Position numbers and translations under genes: made by a program
Assembly: GCA_951799425.1 (NCBI GenBank)
Contig: OX637394.1
Coordinates: 13,341,001 to 13,405,000, forward strand
Direction: 5' to 3'
Length of the DNA stretch: 64,000 nt
From: Ilex aquifolium
Taxonomy: Eukaryota > Streptophyta > Magnoliopsida > Aquifoliales > Aquifoliaceae
The notes under the pieces: generated by a model
The model's input: the letters and a program-made list of their open reading frames with translations, nothing else
Database searches by the model: none
What the model was told of the DNA's origin: nothing
Shown: positions 24,413 to 36,400 of the stretch, piece after piece
How the letters are laid out: each line of letters opens with the position of its first letter
Numbering within the stretch: position 1 is the first letter of the stretch

Positions 24413-27400
24413 ATGGAGGAAGCCCAGAAAGAGAACGGAAGCTCAGCGACGACGGTGGAGGAGAGAGAGGACGAGCCTATTGTCGGGCCTGGCCCGGCCC
24501 CTCGCGCTCGTACCAAGCGCCCTCTCCAATTCGAGCGAGCCTATCTCGATACTCTTCCCTCGGCCAACATGTACGTATTTTCACCGATAAATACACTTGT
24601 AAACATATTTGTGCTGAATGCATATGTATGTAGACTTGTTTTAGGGTTTAGGGTTTTGGTTCTGGATCGCCAATTTTGTCTTTCACTGTCTTTGGATTAA
24701 GATGGTTTTTGTTTCAAATTAAAAAGGAGTTTTTTTTTCTTCCAAATATTGGATCTTCTTGGTGTTATATTGCAAAGCGGATGAACTAACTTCGAGCCTG
24801 ATGAGAATGCTGGTAGGATTATCGATAATGGCCTTTTAGCTATGAATAAGTATATTTCAACCTCGTATACGGGCAGCATAGTCAGATCAGAGTGTTGTGT
24901 GTGAAATTTTTGGCTTTGAAACCTGAGACAAGCAATCGGGCGTCTGGTCCTGTTCTCTGTCAAATGTCAGGGTTCACCGTGTGTTTTTTGACGAAGCTCA
25001 GAGGTCATCATCTTATGTTAATGCTGGTAAAACTTTAACTAGGAGGAAAACTCATTGATATTATTGCATAGAGATGGGGCTATTTATAGCCTTACAGTAA
25101 CAGAAACTAGAAATAAAAGGCACTCCACTGTGTTTGTGGGATTGTGCTAAAGAACAGGTCAACTCCCTAAACAATAGGGATTTATTAACAGAATTCAAAG
25201 ACTAAGTCTACTTCTAGAACCACTGCAACAAACCCTCCCTTAAATTGATCACAGATCAGTTTATTCCTGGATCCTTGCAAACACCCATCAGTGCCCGCAT
25301 CCTCTCAAAAGCATCCAGCTTTAGCGGCTTGGTCATAAGATCTGTCAGTTGTTCTTCAGTTTGACAGTATTCCAGCTTGACTACTTCATCTCGAGTGAGG
25401 TCACGCAAAAAATGAAAGCGAACATCAATATGCTTACTCCGACCGTGCAAAACTGGATTGCAAGAAAGCTTAATTGTTGAGCTATTGTCACAATAAATCA
25501 CAGTTGCAGAATGTTGTTCATGACAAAGTTGCTCCATCATCCTTCGTAACCAGACAGCCTGACATGCACAAGAGGCGGCAACAACAAACTCGGCTTCAGT
25601 AGTTGAAAGAGTGACAATTGGTTGCTTGCGAGAGGATCAAGAAATTGCACCCGAGCTTAATAAAAATAGAAAGCCAGATGTGCTCTTCCTCTCGTCAACA
25701 TCCCCTGCATAATCACTATCGGAATACCCTACAAGCTGATGGTTCCCTCCCTGGCGATAGAACACTCCAAATTCAAGAGTTCCTTTGATATACCGTAGCA
25801 CACGTTTAACTGCTTGGAGATGTAGTGTAGTAGGATGAGACATATAACGACTTAGAAGACTAGTAACGAACATAAGATTCGGCCTGGTGGAGGTGAGATA
25901 CATCAAGCTCCCTACAAGTTGTTGATACAAAGTGCTGTCCACATGCTCACCCGTGAGATCCTTCATCAATTTTGATCCAGGTACAATTGGATTGTGGACT
26001 GAGTTGCAATCAGTCATATGAAATCTCTCTAGGATTTCATGATCATATTTTTGTTGACATAAGAAAATCCCATTGTCCTGTTGCAATAGCTCCAAACCAA
26101 GAAAATACCTCATTTTGCCCAAATCAGTTATGTCAAATTCTTGCATCATGGAATGTTTAAAAGAATTGAACAGAAAGCCATCATTGTCGGTGAAGATGAG
26201 ATCATCGACATATAAACACACAAGTAAGATCTTACCAGCAGAGGTGTGCTTGAGAAACAAGGTGTGTTTATATGGACATTTTTTAAAACCTTCTTTCAAA
26301 AAATAGGCTTCGATTTTGCTATACCATGCCCGGGGCGCTTGCTTCAAACCATACAGCGCCTTGTGAAGTTGATACACTTTGTGTTCTGCACCTCTGACTT
26401 CATACCCAGGTGGCTGGTCGACATATACCTCCTCGTCAAGCTCTCCATGAAGAAAAGCGGATTTGACATCTAATTGGTAGAGTGGCCATGCTTCTTGAGC
26501 TGCAATGGCAAGAATAAGCCGAATAGTGTCTAAACGGGTTACGGGAGCAAAAACTTCAGAATAATCAATGCCGTGTTGTTGGGTGTAGCCTTTGGCGACA
26601 AGACGTGCCTTGTATTTGTCTATTTCGCCATGCTCATTCAGCTTTGTATTATACACCCACTTAACTCCAATTGTTTTTGCTCCTTCGGGCAGGTCTGTCA
26701 ACTCCTAGGTATTGTTTTTTCGAATGGCAGCAATCTCGGCATCCATGGCAAGTCGCCACTTGTCACTATGAACTGCATCAGAAAAGGTTAGAGGATCTTC
26801 ATCAATAAACATAGCAAAGTTATCATCTTGTTCTTCCTCTGAAAGACCAGCACCACTATCATAATCACGCATCCAAAGTGGTGGATGACGAGATCGTCTT
26901 GCTGCTACATGATCAGGCGAATGGACTGCTGTATGGTCAGGTTAGTGAACAAGAGTTGGAGGAGTGTCTTGGTCAGCTTCAATACCTGGATTTCCAGAGG
27001 CAGGAGGCGTTGTATTTTCAGCAATATTTTGATCAAGTGAATCTGCATGTCCTTCCTCCAAATCAAGTGAAGCATGAACAGTAGCACCATGTGTTTCTGT
27101 CCAAGGCCAGTGTCCATCTTCATTGAAAATAACGTCACGACTTATCACAATTTTATTTGATAAGGGGTCATACAATTGATACGCCTTGGATTCCTCGCTA
27201 ACACCAAGAAGGACACACTTCAAACTCTTGTCATCCAATTTTGTGCGTTTGACATCTGGAACATGACCATAAGCGAGACATCCAAATATGTGGAAGTGAT
27301 CAACCGAGGGTTTAGTGCCACTCCATGCCTCATCTGGTGTTTGATTTCGCACAGCAAGTGTGGGACTTCGATTGAGAACATATACTGTCCAATTTACTGC

Positions 27401-30400
27401 CTCAGGCCGGAAGGTCTTAAGCACTTGTTTGCATGAAAGCATACTACGAACCATCTTGATGATCGTGCGGTTCTTGCGCTCCGCCACTTCATTTTGTTGA
27501 GGAGTATAGGCTGCAGTCAGTTGACGTCGAATTCCGTTGGTCGAACAAAACTCAGTGAATTCATTGGAATTAAACTCTCCACCCCTATCTGTACGTAGAC
27601 CTCGGATGGATGTGTTCTTGGCTGTTTCAACCTTAGTTTTGAAACGCTTGAATTCTTCAAAGGCCTCTGATTTTTCTGTTAAGAAAAATACCCAGGTTTT
27701 TCGACTAAAATCATCAATAAAGGTCAAGAGATACCTTTTATTGCTGTTGGATATTGGAGAAATAGGCCCACAAATATCGGCATGGACAAGTTGAAGAATT
27801 TGTAAGGATCTCCAAGTGCTTTATTGTGGAAAAGCTTTTTTATGTTGTTTACCTATTAAACAATCTTCACAGAAAAGGCTGGAACTCTTCAATTGCGGCA
27901 AACCCTTGACCATCTGTTTGTGATAAAGTGTTTTGAGGCCACCAAGACTCAAATGCCCATAACGACAATGCCACAAATGATCTGGACTTTGAGAAAAAGT
28001 ATGAAAACATGGCTGATCTGGTTGATCTGATGGAGAGATAGTGGCTCGAATAACAAACATGCGATTGTGTGACATAGTGGTTATAATGATGAGTACTTTT
28101 TATGGATGAAATACTTTGCACTGGTTGTGTTGAATTAGGATAGCTAATCCTTTCTCCTGCAATTGGCCAATACTTAAAAGATTATTCTTCAAATCAGGTA
28201 TGAAAATACCTCTGTGACAATGTGTGCAAGGTTGTTGACTTGCATATGGATTTGTCCTTTCCCCATGACTTGAAGACTTGAATTATTGCCAAGTTTAATG
28301 GATTTGCGGAAGGTCTCATCAAGGTGCGAAAATAACTCTTTCCTTCCACACATGTGGTTGCTGCAGCCAAAGTCCAGGAACCAGATAATTTCCTCATCAG
28401 ATCGATCATCATTAACGTAGGCCTTGAGTAGAAGCTCTTTCGTCTCTGCCGTCTCGGCAAAATGAGCTTTGGAGTCCTTTCCGTAGCTGAGCTCCTTGTG
28501 TTTCTTTGGACACTCATTCTGAAAGTGACCAAAATCATGACAATATAGCATTCAACAAGAGCTTTGTTCATACCTTGTCTACCACGTCCACGTCCCCGGC
28601 ACCATGACCACGTCCAGGACTACCAAAATGTTTCCCATGAACAATTTTCAATGCTTGTTCTTCAATGTCATGACTAGACATTTGTTGTTCATGTACCTGG
28701 AGGCTACTTTGCAATTCGTCAATACTCATATGATCCAAATCCTTGGATTCCTCAATGGAGCAGACCACGTAGTCAAACTTGGATGACATAGAGCGCAAAA
28801 TCTTTTCATTCACAGTAACGTCGCTCATCTTTTCACCGGTACGAGCAAAAAAGTCATTGACAGATTCACCTTCTTTCATGTGCAGAACTTCAAAATCTTT
28901 GCAAAGAGCCTGAAGTTGCGCACGCTTGACTCGGGCATTCCCTTGATACTTTTGCTTCAACGAGTCCCAAATTCCCTTGGCCGTGTCTTTGGTCAAGATG
29001 GTTTCCAGGATGGTGCGATCAATGGCCTGGAATAAGTAGTTCTTGGCTTTTAAATCCTTCAATTTCTGGTCAGCTAGCACCTTCCGTTCCGCATCTGTAA
29101 GGGTTGCATCCTCTTCGGGAACTCCATCCTCTTTGGGAACTCCATTTTCAACGATGTGCCAATATTCCTTGGAGCGAAGGAAATTTTCCATGAGCATGCT
29201 CCAATGCTCATAATGCCATCGAGCCGGGGAATAGCCGGCTGCACAAAGTTATTCTCTGAAGACATGATTGAGCTGTGGCTACAATCTCTGGTTTTCGCTC
29301 TGATACCAGATGTTAATGCTGGTAAAACTTTAACTAGGAGGAAAACTCACTGATATTATTGCATATAGATGGGGCTGTTTATAGCCTTACAGTAACAGAA
29401 ACTAGAAATAAAAGGCACTCCACTGTGTTTGTGGGATTGTGCTAAAGAACAGGTCAACTCCCTAAAAAGTAGGGATTTATTAACAGAATTCAAAGACTAA
29501 GTCTACTTCTAGAACCACTGCAACATCTTATTGGTTACCACAAATATTGGTGAGGAACTGAAATGGAAATCTTGCCCGACAGAGATAACTGAGAACACCA
29601 GAGCATACCACATTCCCATTCTTTACCACTGAGCTATTGAGAACCTCCACCTCCCTCAATTGGACATCTTGATTGGTAGTAAGACAAGATTTGGAGCTCT
29701 AACAGGCAAGAAATCTGCTGTTCAATATTTATTCAGGCTTAGATTTATTAGATAATTTAAGAATTAAGTGACTCAAATGTTTTGGCAATAGGCAATCAAA
29801 ATGTCATGACTTTTGGTTGTGGAAACCATGCTTCACAAGAAGGGGGTTGGAGGGGTTGAAAGGCCTCAGTGGTGTTCAAGTCCCAACTTCCACCTTAATT
29901 TTGTAAATTAATGTATGACAAAACATAGTATGCAAAAAAAAATAATAACTGAGCTACCCCATGTCTGGTGAATCTAGTTATTAGAGCAATCAACACTTCC
30001 ACTTCTCCTATTCATTGGTATCAAAGGCATACATTGGTCTTGTGTATTTTTCCCCATACTTCAATCATGAAGATGGAACTCCGATCTTTTTGTTGCCCTT
30101 AGGTTCAATATATTTGCTTCAACCTTGGAGGATCTCTTTTTGACTTGTAAGTGTGTGGAGTTTGTCTTTTTTTTTTTTTATGGGAGGGGGGGAGGGTTGA
30201 ATTGGAAGGATTTCCCTGCACTTTATGTGGTTTTCTTGTTGGTCTCCATCCAGCAGCTTTTGTCATAGGCATCTTTTCTTGGTACCCTTCGGATGGTGTA
30301 ATCTTATTGCAGTGTAATCCTGTTTCTTCAGTTCAGCATTAGTTATCTAGTGGTGCTCTGTTCTTTCGCAAAATTGTTAATAGAAGCATTATAAATCAGA

Positions 30401-33400
30401 ACAAATCCGACAGCTTGAATTATGTTTTTTTTTTTTTTTTGCAGGTATGAGAAGAGTTACATGCATCGTGATGTCGTCACACATGTTGCTGTGTCAGCAG
30501 CAGATTTTTTCATAACCGGGAGCGCCGACGGTAATACTAATAGCTATCTTTTACTGAAGTTTACTGCATAAATCAGTAAATAATGCAGGGGATCTCCCTC
30601 CGTATCCAGAATACGCAAGCTTATGCTTTGACAACTAGGCCTCTAGTGACATCTGATGGGCACATTCATGCGTAAATTCTCCAATTGGTCTACTGTCCAG
30701 AATTAGAGCAATAGGTTTTATTGATGAATGGGCTGGCTATATAGCTTCACCCAAAATGTTCAGACTCTACTTTTTGTCTATGACACGTGCCAATTTTATA
30801 ATTTACATTGTTGTGGGTCAGAATTTGAAAAGTGGATCCGTTGTGCTTGCAAGAAGTTACTCACTTTTTAAACTGTTATTAAAGAATTGAATTAAATTTA
30901 TAATTACAGATATTTAAAAAATATAATCTTATGATATCTTGACTCTATTGTATTCTAGATTTCAAAAGTTCTATCATACTGTCATAATAATTGTATCCAA
31001 TGATCAAAATTTCATTTTGAAACAGTTGAAACGGTCAAAATGTTAATTAAATCAAAATTTCAATGTTTCGAGGTGTTTCAGAATATTTCGCCATGTTTTC
31101 ACCAATGTTTCGAAGTATTTCAGGATATTTCAGTGTATTTTTACAGTTTCAGAATGTTTTGGAAATAAATTCTCAAATTTTTATTTGTTTAGATTCTATT
31201 TTCGATACGTTTCCGAAACATTTTTGTGTCGTGCTTCGTACATAGATTGTATCCCCTTTCGTCGGTGACTAGTATTGTCTCTTAGCATCAAATAAGCAAC
31301 GAGCTGCTATGAATTCTAAATTTGATCTTACCTCCACAACTTGAATTAATCTTAAGCATGGGTTTGTTTTGCATTTTTTAAGATTTTTTTAGTTTCACCG
31401 GTTTAGGTGGAAGGAATGCATTAGTTTTAAGTGGATGGGTTTGGAAAAGGCGGTTGATAAAAAATTAGAACATTCATTTATAGTTTGAGGTGTAGGCAAC
31501 AGAAGGCTTGATGAGATGAGATAGGTTCAGAGGGTTTAGTCACGTCCAATAAGAACAAATGGTTGAAGCAATCAGAAGGGATTGATTTAGTTGGATGCTG
31601 AGGGCATAATTAGGATAAGAAATGATGATGTGTTGTTCTATGACACAATTAAAAGAGAGTTGAACATGATAATGATAAACAATGATGACTGTCAGTCAGT
31701 AAGGGGAATGCTATTTCCAGGAATTTAATTTGATCATCCTGTCTGTTACTGGTCTAGGCTATAGGTTTTACCAAGCTATCAAAAGAACTTACTCCCATGA
31801 AATAATATGCTTTTGTTCGTCTTAAGGGATTGTTGGAGGCATCATTCCTCTCGCAATGTCTGTAGATTATTGATTTATTTTAATGGTTTGGATTTAGTGG
31901 AGCTTGCTTTACTTGCCTATCCCTAAAAAAATAACTCCATGAAGCAAAGAAGAAAGCCAGGTTCTGTTCCTAGAAAGAGTAATATGTTTTGTTGCTACTG
32001 GATTGTTAATCTTTTAGTAACCATAAAATGACCATGGTGGCCATTTCGCAGAATCATTTCCTATATGCACCGAATTACAGTGCTAATTATTTTTTCTTCT
32101 TTCTACGGTCATTTTATCTGATTATAAGTTTATTATATAATTGTCTAGACTGGGTTGTTGAAAGTGGAATTACAAAGTGGATTGGAAGTATATGCCACTC
32201 TATTGATTTCAAATATTTCTGCTGCTTCTCTTTCAGGTCACTTGAAATTCTGGAAGAAAAAGGCCCTTGGTATTGAATTTGCGAAGCATTTTAGATCGCA
32301 TCTTGGAGCAATTGAAGGGTTGGCTGTGAGTCATTTCTTTCCCATGCCTGTGTATACACATTTCTTTTCCTTTTTTTTTTTTTTTTTTACGCACACGTGG
32401 AGGGAAATGGTAGATAACCGGTAGAATCATGTGCACATTTTGAATCTATCTGCTGAGTTGGTTTTTTCTCTGATTCTAGTCTTTCATTTTTTTTTAATTC
32501 TGACTATGCATGGAAGATATGGCTTGTGTAATAAAGTTGTAATTATCCAAAATTAGGGTTGCTTATGGGTGGTTCGTGGGCCGTTTTGGAATTTACCTTT
32601 TTTACCCTGCCACATATGTTCATTATTGGTTTTGTTACCCTCATTCTTGTCAATCTTCGGAAATCCTACAAGAAGAATTTAACCAGTCCATTTTAGGTAG
32701 TGGGAAATGCTGCTGTGCATATGAAAGTGCTGTATTATGTACACTTTCTTATCTCTCTGGCGCAATATTTGTCTACAGTTCAAGTATGCATAAGCTACTT
32801 AATAATATCATTGTGGTTGAATCTCAGAAGGAGTAGATTCAATACTACATGACTAGGTAAAGCACACAAACTTGTGGCTGGAATTAGTTTTTTTGAAGGA
32901 GGAAATCAGAAGGCATTGTGAAAGCATTCCGGTTGATGATCCTTGTAATTACTACCCTATCTAGCCATAATTTTGATGTAAGGTGAAAGCTGGTGGCTTT
33001 TGATGGGCCAGGCCCGAATAATCCAATTCGGGAGGAAAGCCCAAAACTATTTAAGAGCCCAAGCTCTAGAAGACCAAGTAAGCCCAAAGTGGTCCAGACC
33101 GGTCAAGTTCATTAGGGAGCTACTCCACTACGGGAGCATCCGGACCGCTTAGAGAAAGTCAACATTCCCTCATCATTTGACTAAGACCTTTGGAGAGCAC
33201 TCCCCTGCCGGTTGAGGATAGGAGAGGTCGCCAAGGAGAGGAGGGGTCGCCAAGCTGTTTAGAGCTATTAAGTTACTACAATCCGTTATGACCGTCAAAC
33301 TACCCATTCAATTACTACACGGGCGACTATAAATTGTAAGCTTCCCCATCACTTGGGGGGCATCTCACAAAAGATCAAGCTCATCTCTCTTCCCTCTTGT

Positions 33401-36400
33401 AATTCTCTGATCTCCCTACACACCTGAGTTAATAAACTTCCCGGCGAACTTAGCCATTGAAAGTGGACGTAGGTCTTGTTGACCGAACCACTATAAACCT
33501 TGTCTTCTCTTTCTCTACTTATTTTACTGCATTTTATACTATTTACTTGACTGTGGTGTACAAACCAATTTTTGCATCATCAGTTTGGCGCCGTCTTTGG
33601 GAAGGACAAAATTCTCATTTCTAAAAAACCTTCTCTATCAAATCCATGAATCCTCCTGAAGATAATCCTGTGCGAGAAGAGGAGGTTGCTCCTCCTCCAC
33701 TCGCTAATCCGGTCCCGAATGCGCAGCAGATGCTGGACACTATGCAGCAATTTATGGCCCAGAACCAACAGATTCTGCAGCTGATGCTTGGGCAACAAGG
33801 AGGAGCGCAACCCGGACCTCAAGCTAGGGAAGCTCCACTCCCTGGTCATCAAGAAGCTCCCCCTCCGGGCGCCCCCTTAGGCGTCCCACCCTTGGGCGCC
33901 CAACCAAGGGGGGCCCACCATGATGGACCTCCTCTTCCAGCACCTGCTCCTGCTCCCCATAGTGGAGACCCTCCTCTCCAAGAGGACGAGGGTGAAAACT
34001 AAAACATGGAGCATGAGAGTCATTTCCGTGGTAATTCCAGAGGACCTCCTCCCAATCAGTGGGATGAAATAATTAAGGAAGTGCAGAATCAGCTGGGTGA
34101 TGTCTTCAACACCATGAAGGCACAGGGACCCGAAACAGTGGACTACCTGGTAAGTCGAACGGATACACCTTTCAAACCTGACGTAGCAAACTATCCACTT
34201 CCTCAGAAATTCAAGATGTCATCCGTCGAGACCTTTAACGGTAAGAAGGATCCGCTGGACCACCTTGAAACCTTTAAGACCTTGATGCAGCTGCACAACG
34301 CTCCCGATGAAATCATGTGCCGAGCGTTCCCAACCACCCTGAAGGGATCCACTCGACAGTGGTTCGCCAAGATTTCCCCCGCCTCCATTGGCTCATTTGC
34401 TGAGCTGAGCAGGTTTTTTGTGTCACACTTCATTGGAGGACGTCGCCACCAAAAGCCTGCCACACACCTGCTAAGCATAAAGCAAGAGAGAGATGAGAGC
34501 CTGAGAAGCTACCTCACTCGTTTTAACGAAGAGGTCCTTCAGGTCGAAGAGCCCGATGAAAAGGTTAGCATGACCGCCTTCCTGGGAGGCCTCCGGTCAT
34601 CGAGCTTCCTTTTCTCGGTGATGAAGCGCCCACCGAAAAGCATGCCTGAGTTACTAGCGAAGGCTCAGAAGTATATGAACGCCGAAGACAGTACAAGGGC
34701 CAGATGAGGTAAGTCCTCGAGAATTGAGGAGAAAGAAAGGAGAGAGACAGAGACGACAAGAGGGAGAGTAATAACAAGCGCGGCAGGACAGAGAGGATAC
34801 CTGCCAAAGATCGTCTCGGACCTGCTCCCCAGAGGGAGCGACAAGCCTTCACTCCCCTCAACGCCTCTGTCGGGCACATCCTATTACAAATTCAGGATGA
34901 TCCCGCAGTAAAGTGGCCAGGAAAAATGAAGTCTCCCCCAAACCGTAGGAGCCCGAACAAGTATTGTTGCTTCCATCGCGACCATGGCCATGACACCGAC
35001 GACTGGTACGACCTCAAAAGACAGATTGAAGAACTCATTCAACGGGGTCACCTATGCCAATATGTGGCCGGTAGAGGACAGGCACCGGCACCGCCTCGTA
35101 ACCAGGAAGACCAGCAGCCCATCGGGGAGATTCACACCATCTCCGGGGGGCTTGCAGGGGGAGGAGAATCCCTCTCCGCAATGAAGACTCATGCCAGGAA
35201 AGCCAGGCACCCTGATGAATTGCGCCCATCCAAGGCACTAAAGTATGGCAACGGCGATGTCATATCTTTCTCGGACAAGGATTTAGAGGGAATCCAGCAC
35301 CCCCATGATGACCCTCTGGTGCTCACCATGACCGTCGCCAACTTCCAAGTACGGAGAATTCTCGTGGACAGTGGCAGCTCTGCGGATATCTTGTTCGCAG
35401 AGGCTTATGACAAGCTCAACTTGGGCAGGGAGAGACTACAGCCTATCAGGTCACCCCTCATTGGGTTCTTCGGAGAGAAGGTGTATCCCTAAGGGTCCAT
35501 CACCTTATCAGTCACTGCAGGCGTAGCACCCCGGAGCTCCACAATCATGGTTAACTTCCTGGTGATAGATTGCCCTTCAGCGTACAACATCATCCTAGGC
35601 CGACCCGCTCTCAACACTCTAAGAGCAGTGCCCTCTACCTACCACCTCATTCTCCGCTTCGCTACCCCGAGCGGAGTCGGAGAGGTCCGGGGAGACCAAG
35701 TAGCTGCAAGAGAGTGCTACGTCTCCTCTATGAAGGCGAGGAAGCCACAGGAAGCACTGCAAGTAGAGGTCCTCGACCCAAGGGATGATGCCATTATAGA
35801 AAGAGGAGAACCAGTTGAGGAGCTCACCCCAGTGACCCTGGATGTAGAGTATCCAGACAGAAAAATGCACATTGGCTCTTCCCTTCCTGAGGACTTGGTC
35901 CGCCAACTCATAGACTTTTTGAGGGGTAATATGGACGTTTTTGCTTGGTCACATGCGAACTTGGAGGGCATCGACCCTGAGGTTGCCACCCACCGCCTCA
36001 ACGTCGACCCTCACCACAAGTCTGTTCGCCAAAAACTAAGGGGTGCCTCCATTGAAAGGGCCCAAGCAATGGAAAATGAGGTGGGAAAGTTGATAGAGAA
36101 CGGAGCAGTTAGAGAAGTAGCCTATCCTGAGTGGCTCTCAAATGTGGTGATGGTGACTAAAGCTAATGGGAAATGGCGCCTCTGCGTCGACTTTACTGAA
36201 CTCAACAAGGCGTGCCCAAAGGATAGCTATCCACTACCGCGAATCGACCTCCTCATCGACGCCACAGCAGGGCATGAATTGCTCACCTTCTTGGATGCAT
36301 ACTCTGGGTATAACCAGATCAGCATGCACCCCCCAGACCAGGAGAAGACATCGTTCATCACTCCAAGGGGAACCTACTGCTACAGGGTCATGCCCTTCGG

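Larger units (their letters stand above)
25016..29525 (-). mobile_element. Ty1/copia LTR retrotransposon in intron 1 of the CYP71-like gene
   Basis: A 4510-bp element with two 215-bp LTRs (TGTTAATGC...CTGCAACA), a 5-bp duplication TCTTA on each side (25011-25015, 29526-29530), a primer-binding site TGGTATCAGAGC matching initiator Met tRNA, and a polypurine tract. It reads on the minus strand, antisense to the host gene. Domain order along its own strand is gag, protease, integrase, reverse transcriptase, RNase H, which defines copia. All coding parts are shifted or interrupted, so it is dead but recent in form. Confidence 0.96.

Noticed and set aside
24571..24700. Read-through ORF after CYP71-like exon 1
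   Set aside because: It is intron 1 sequence; splicing at GTACGT joins in frame to exon 2 and matches the family.
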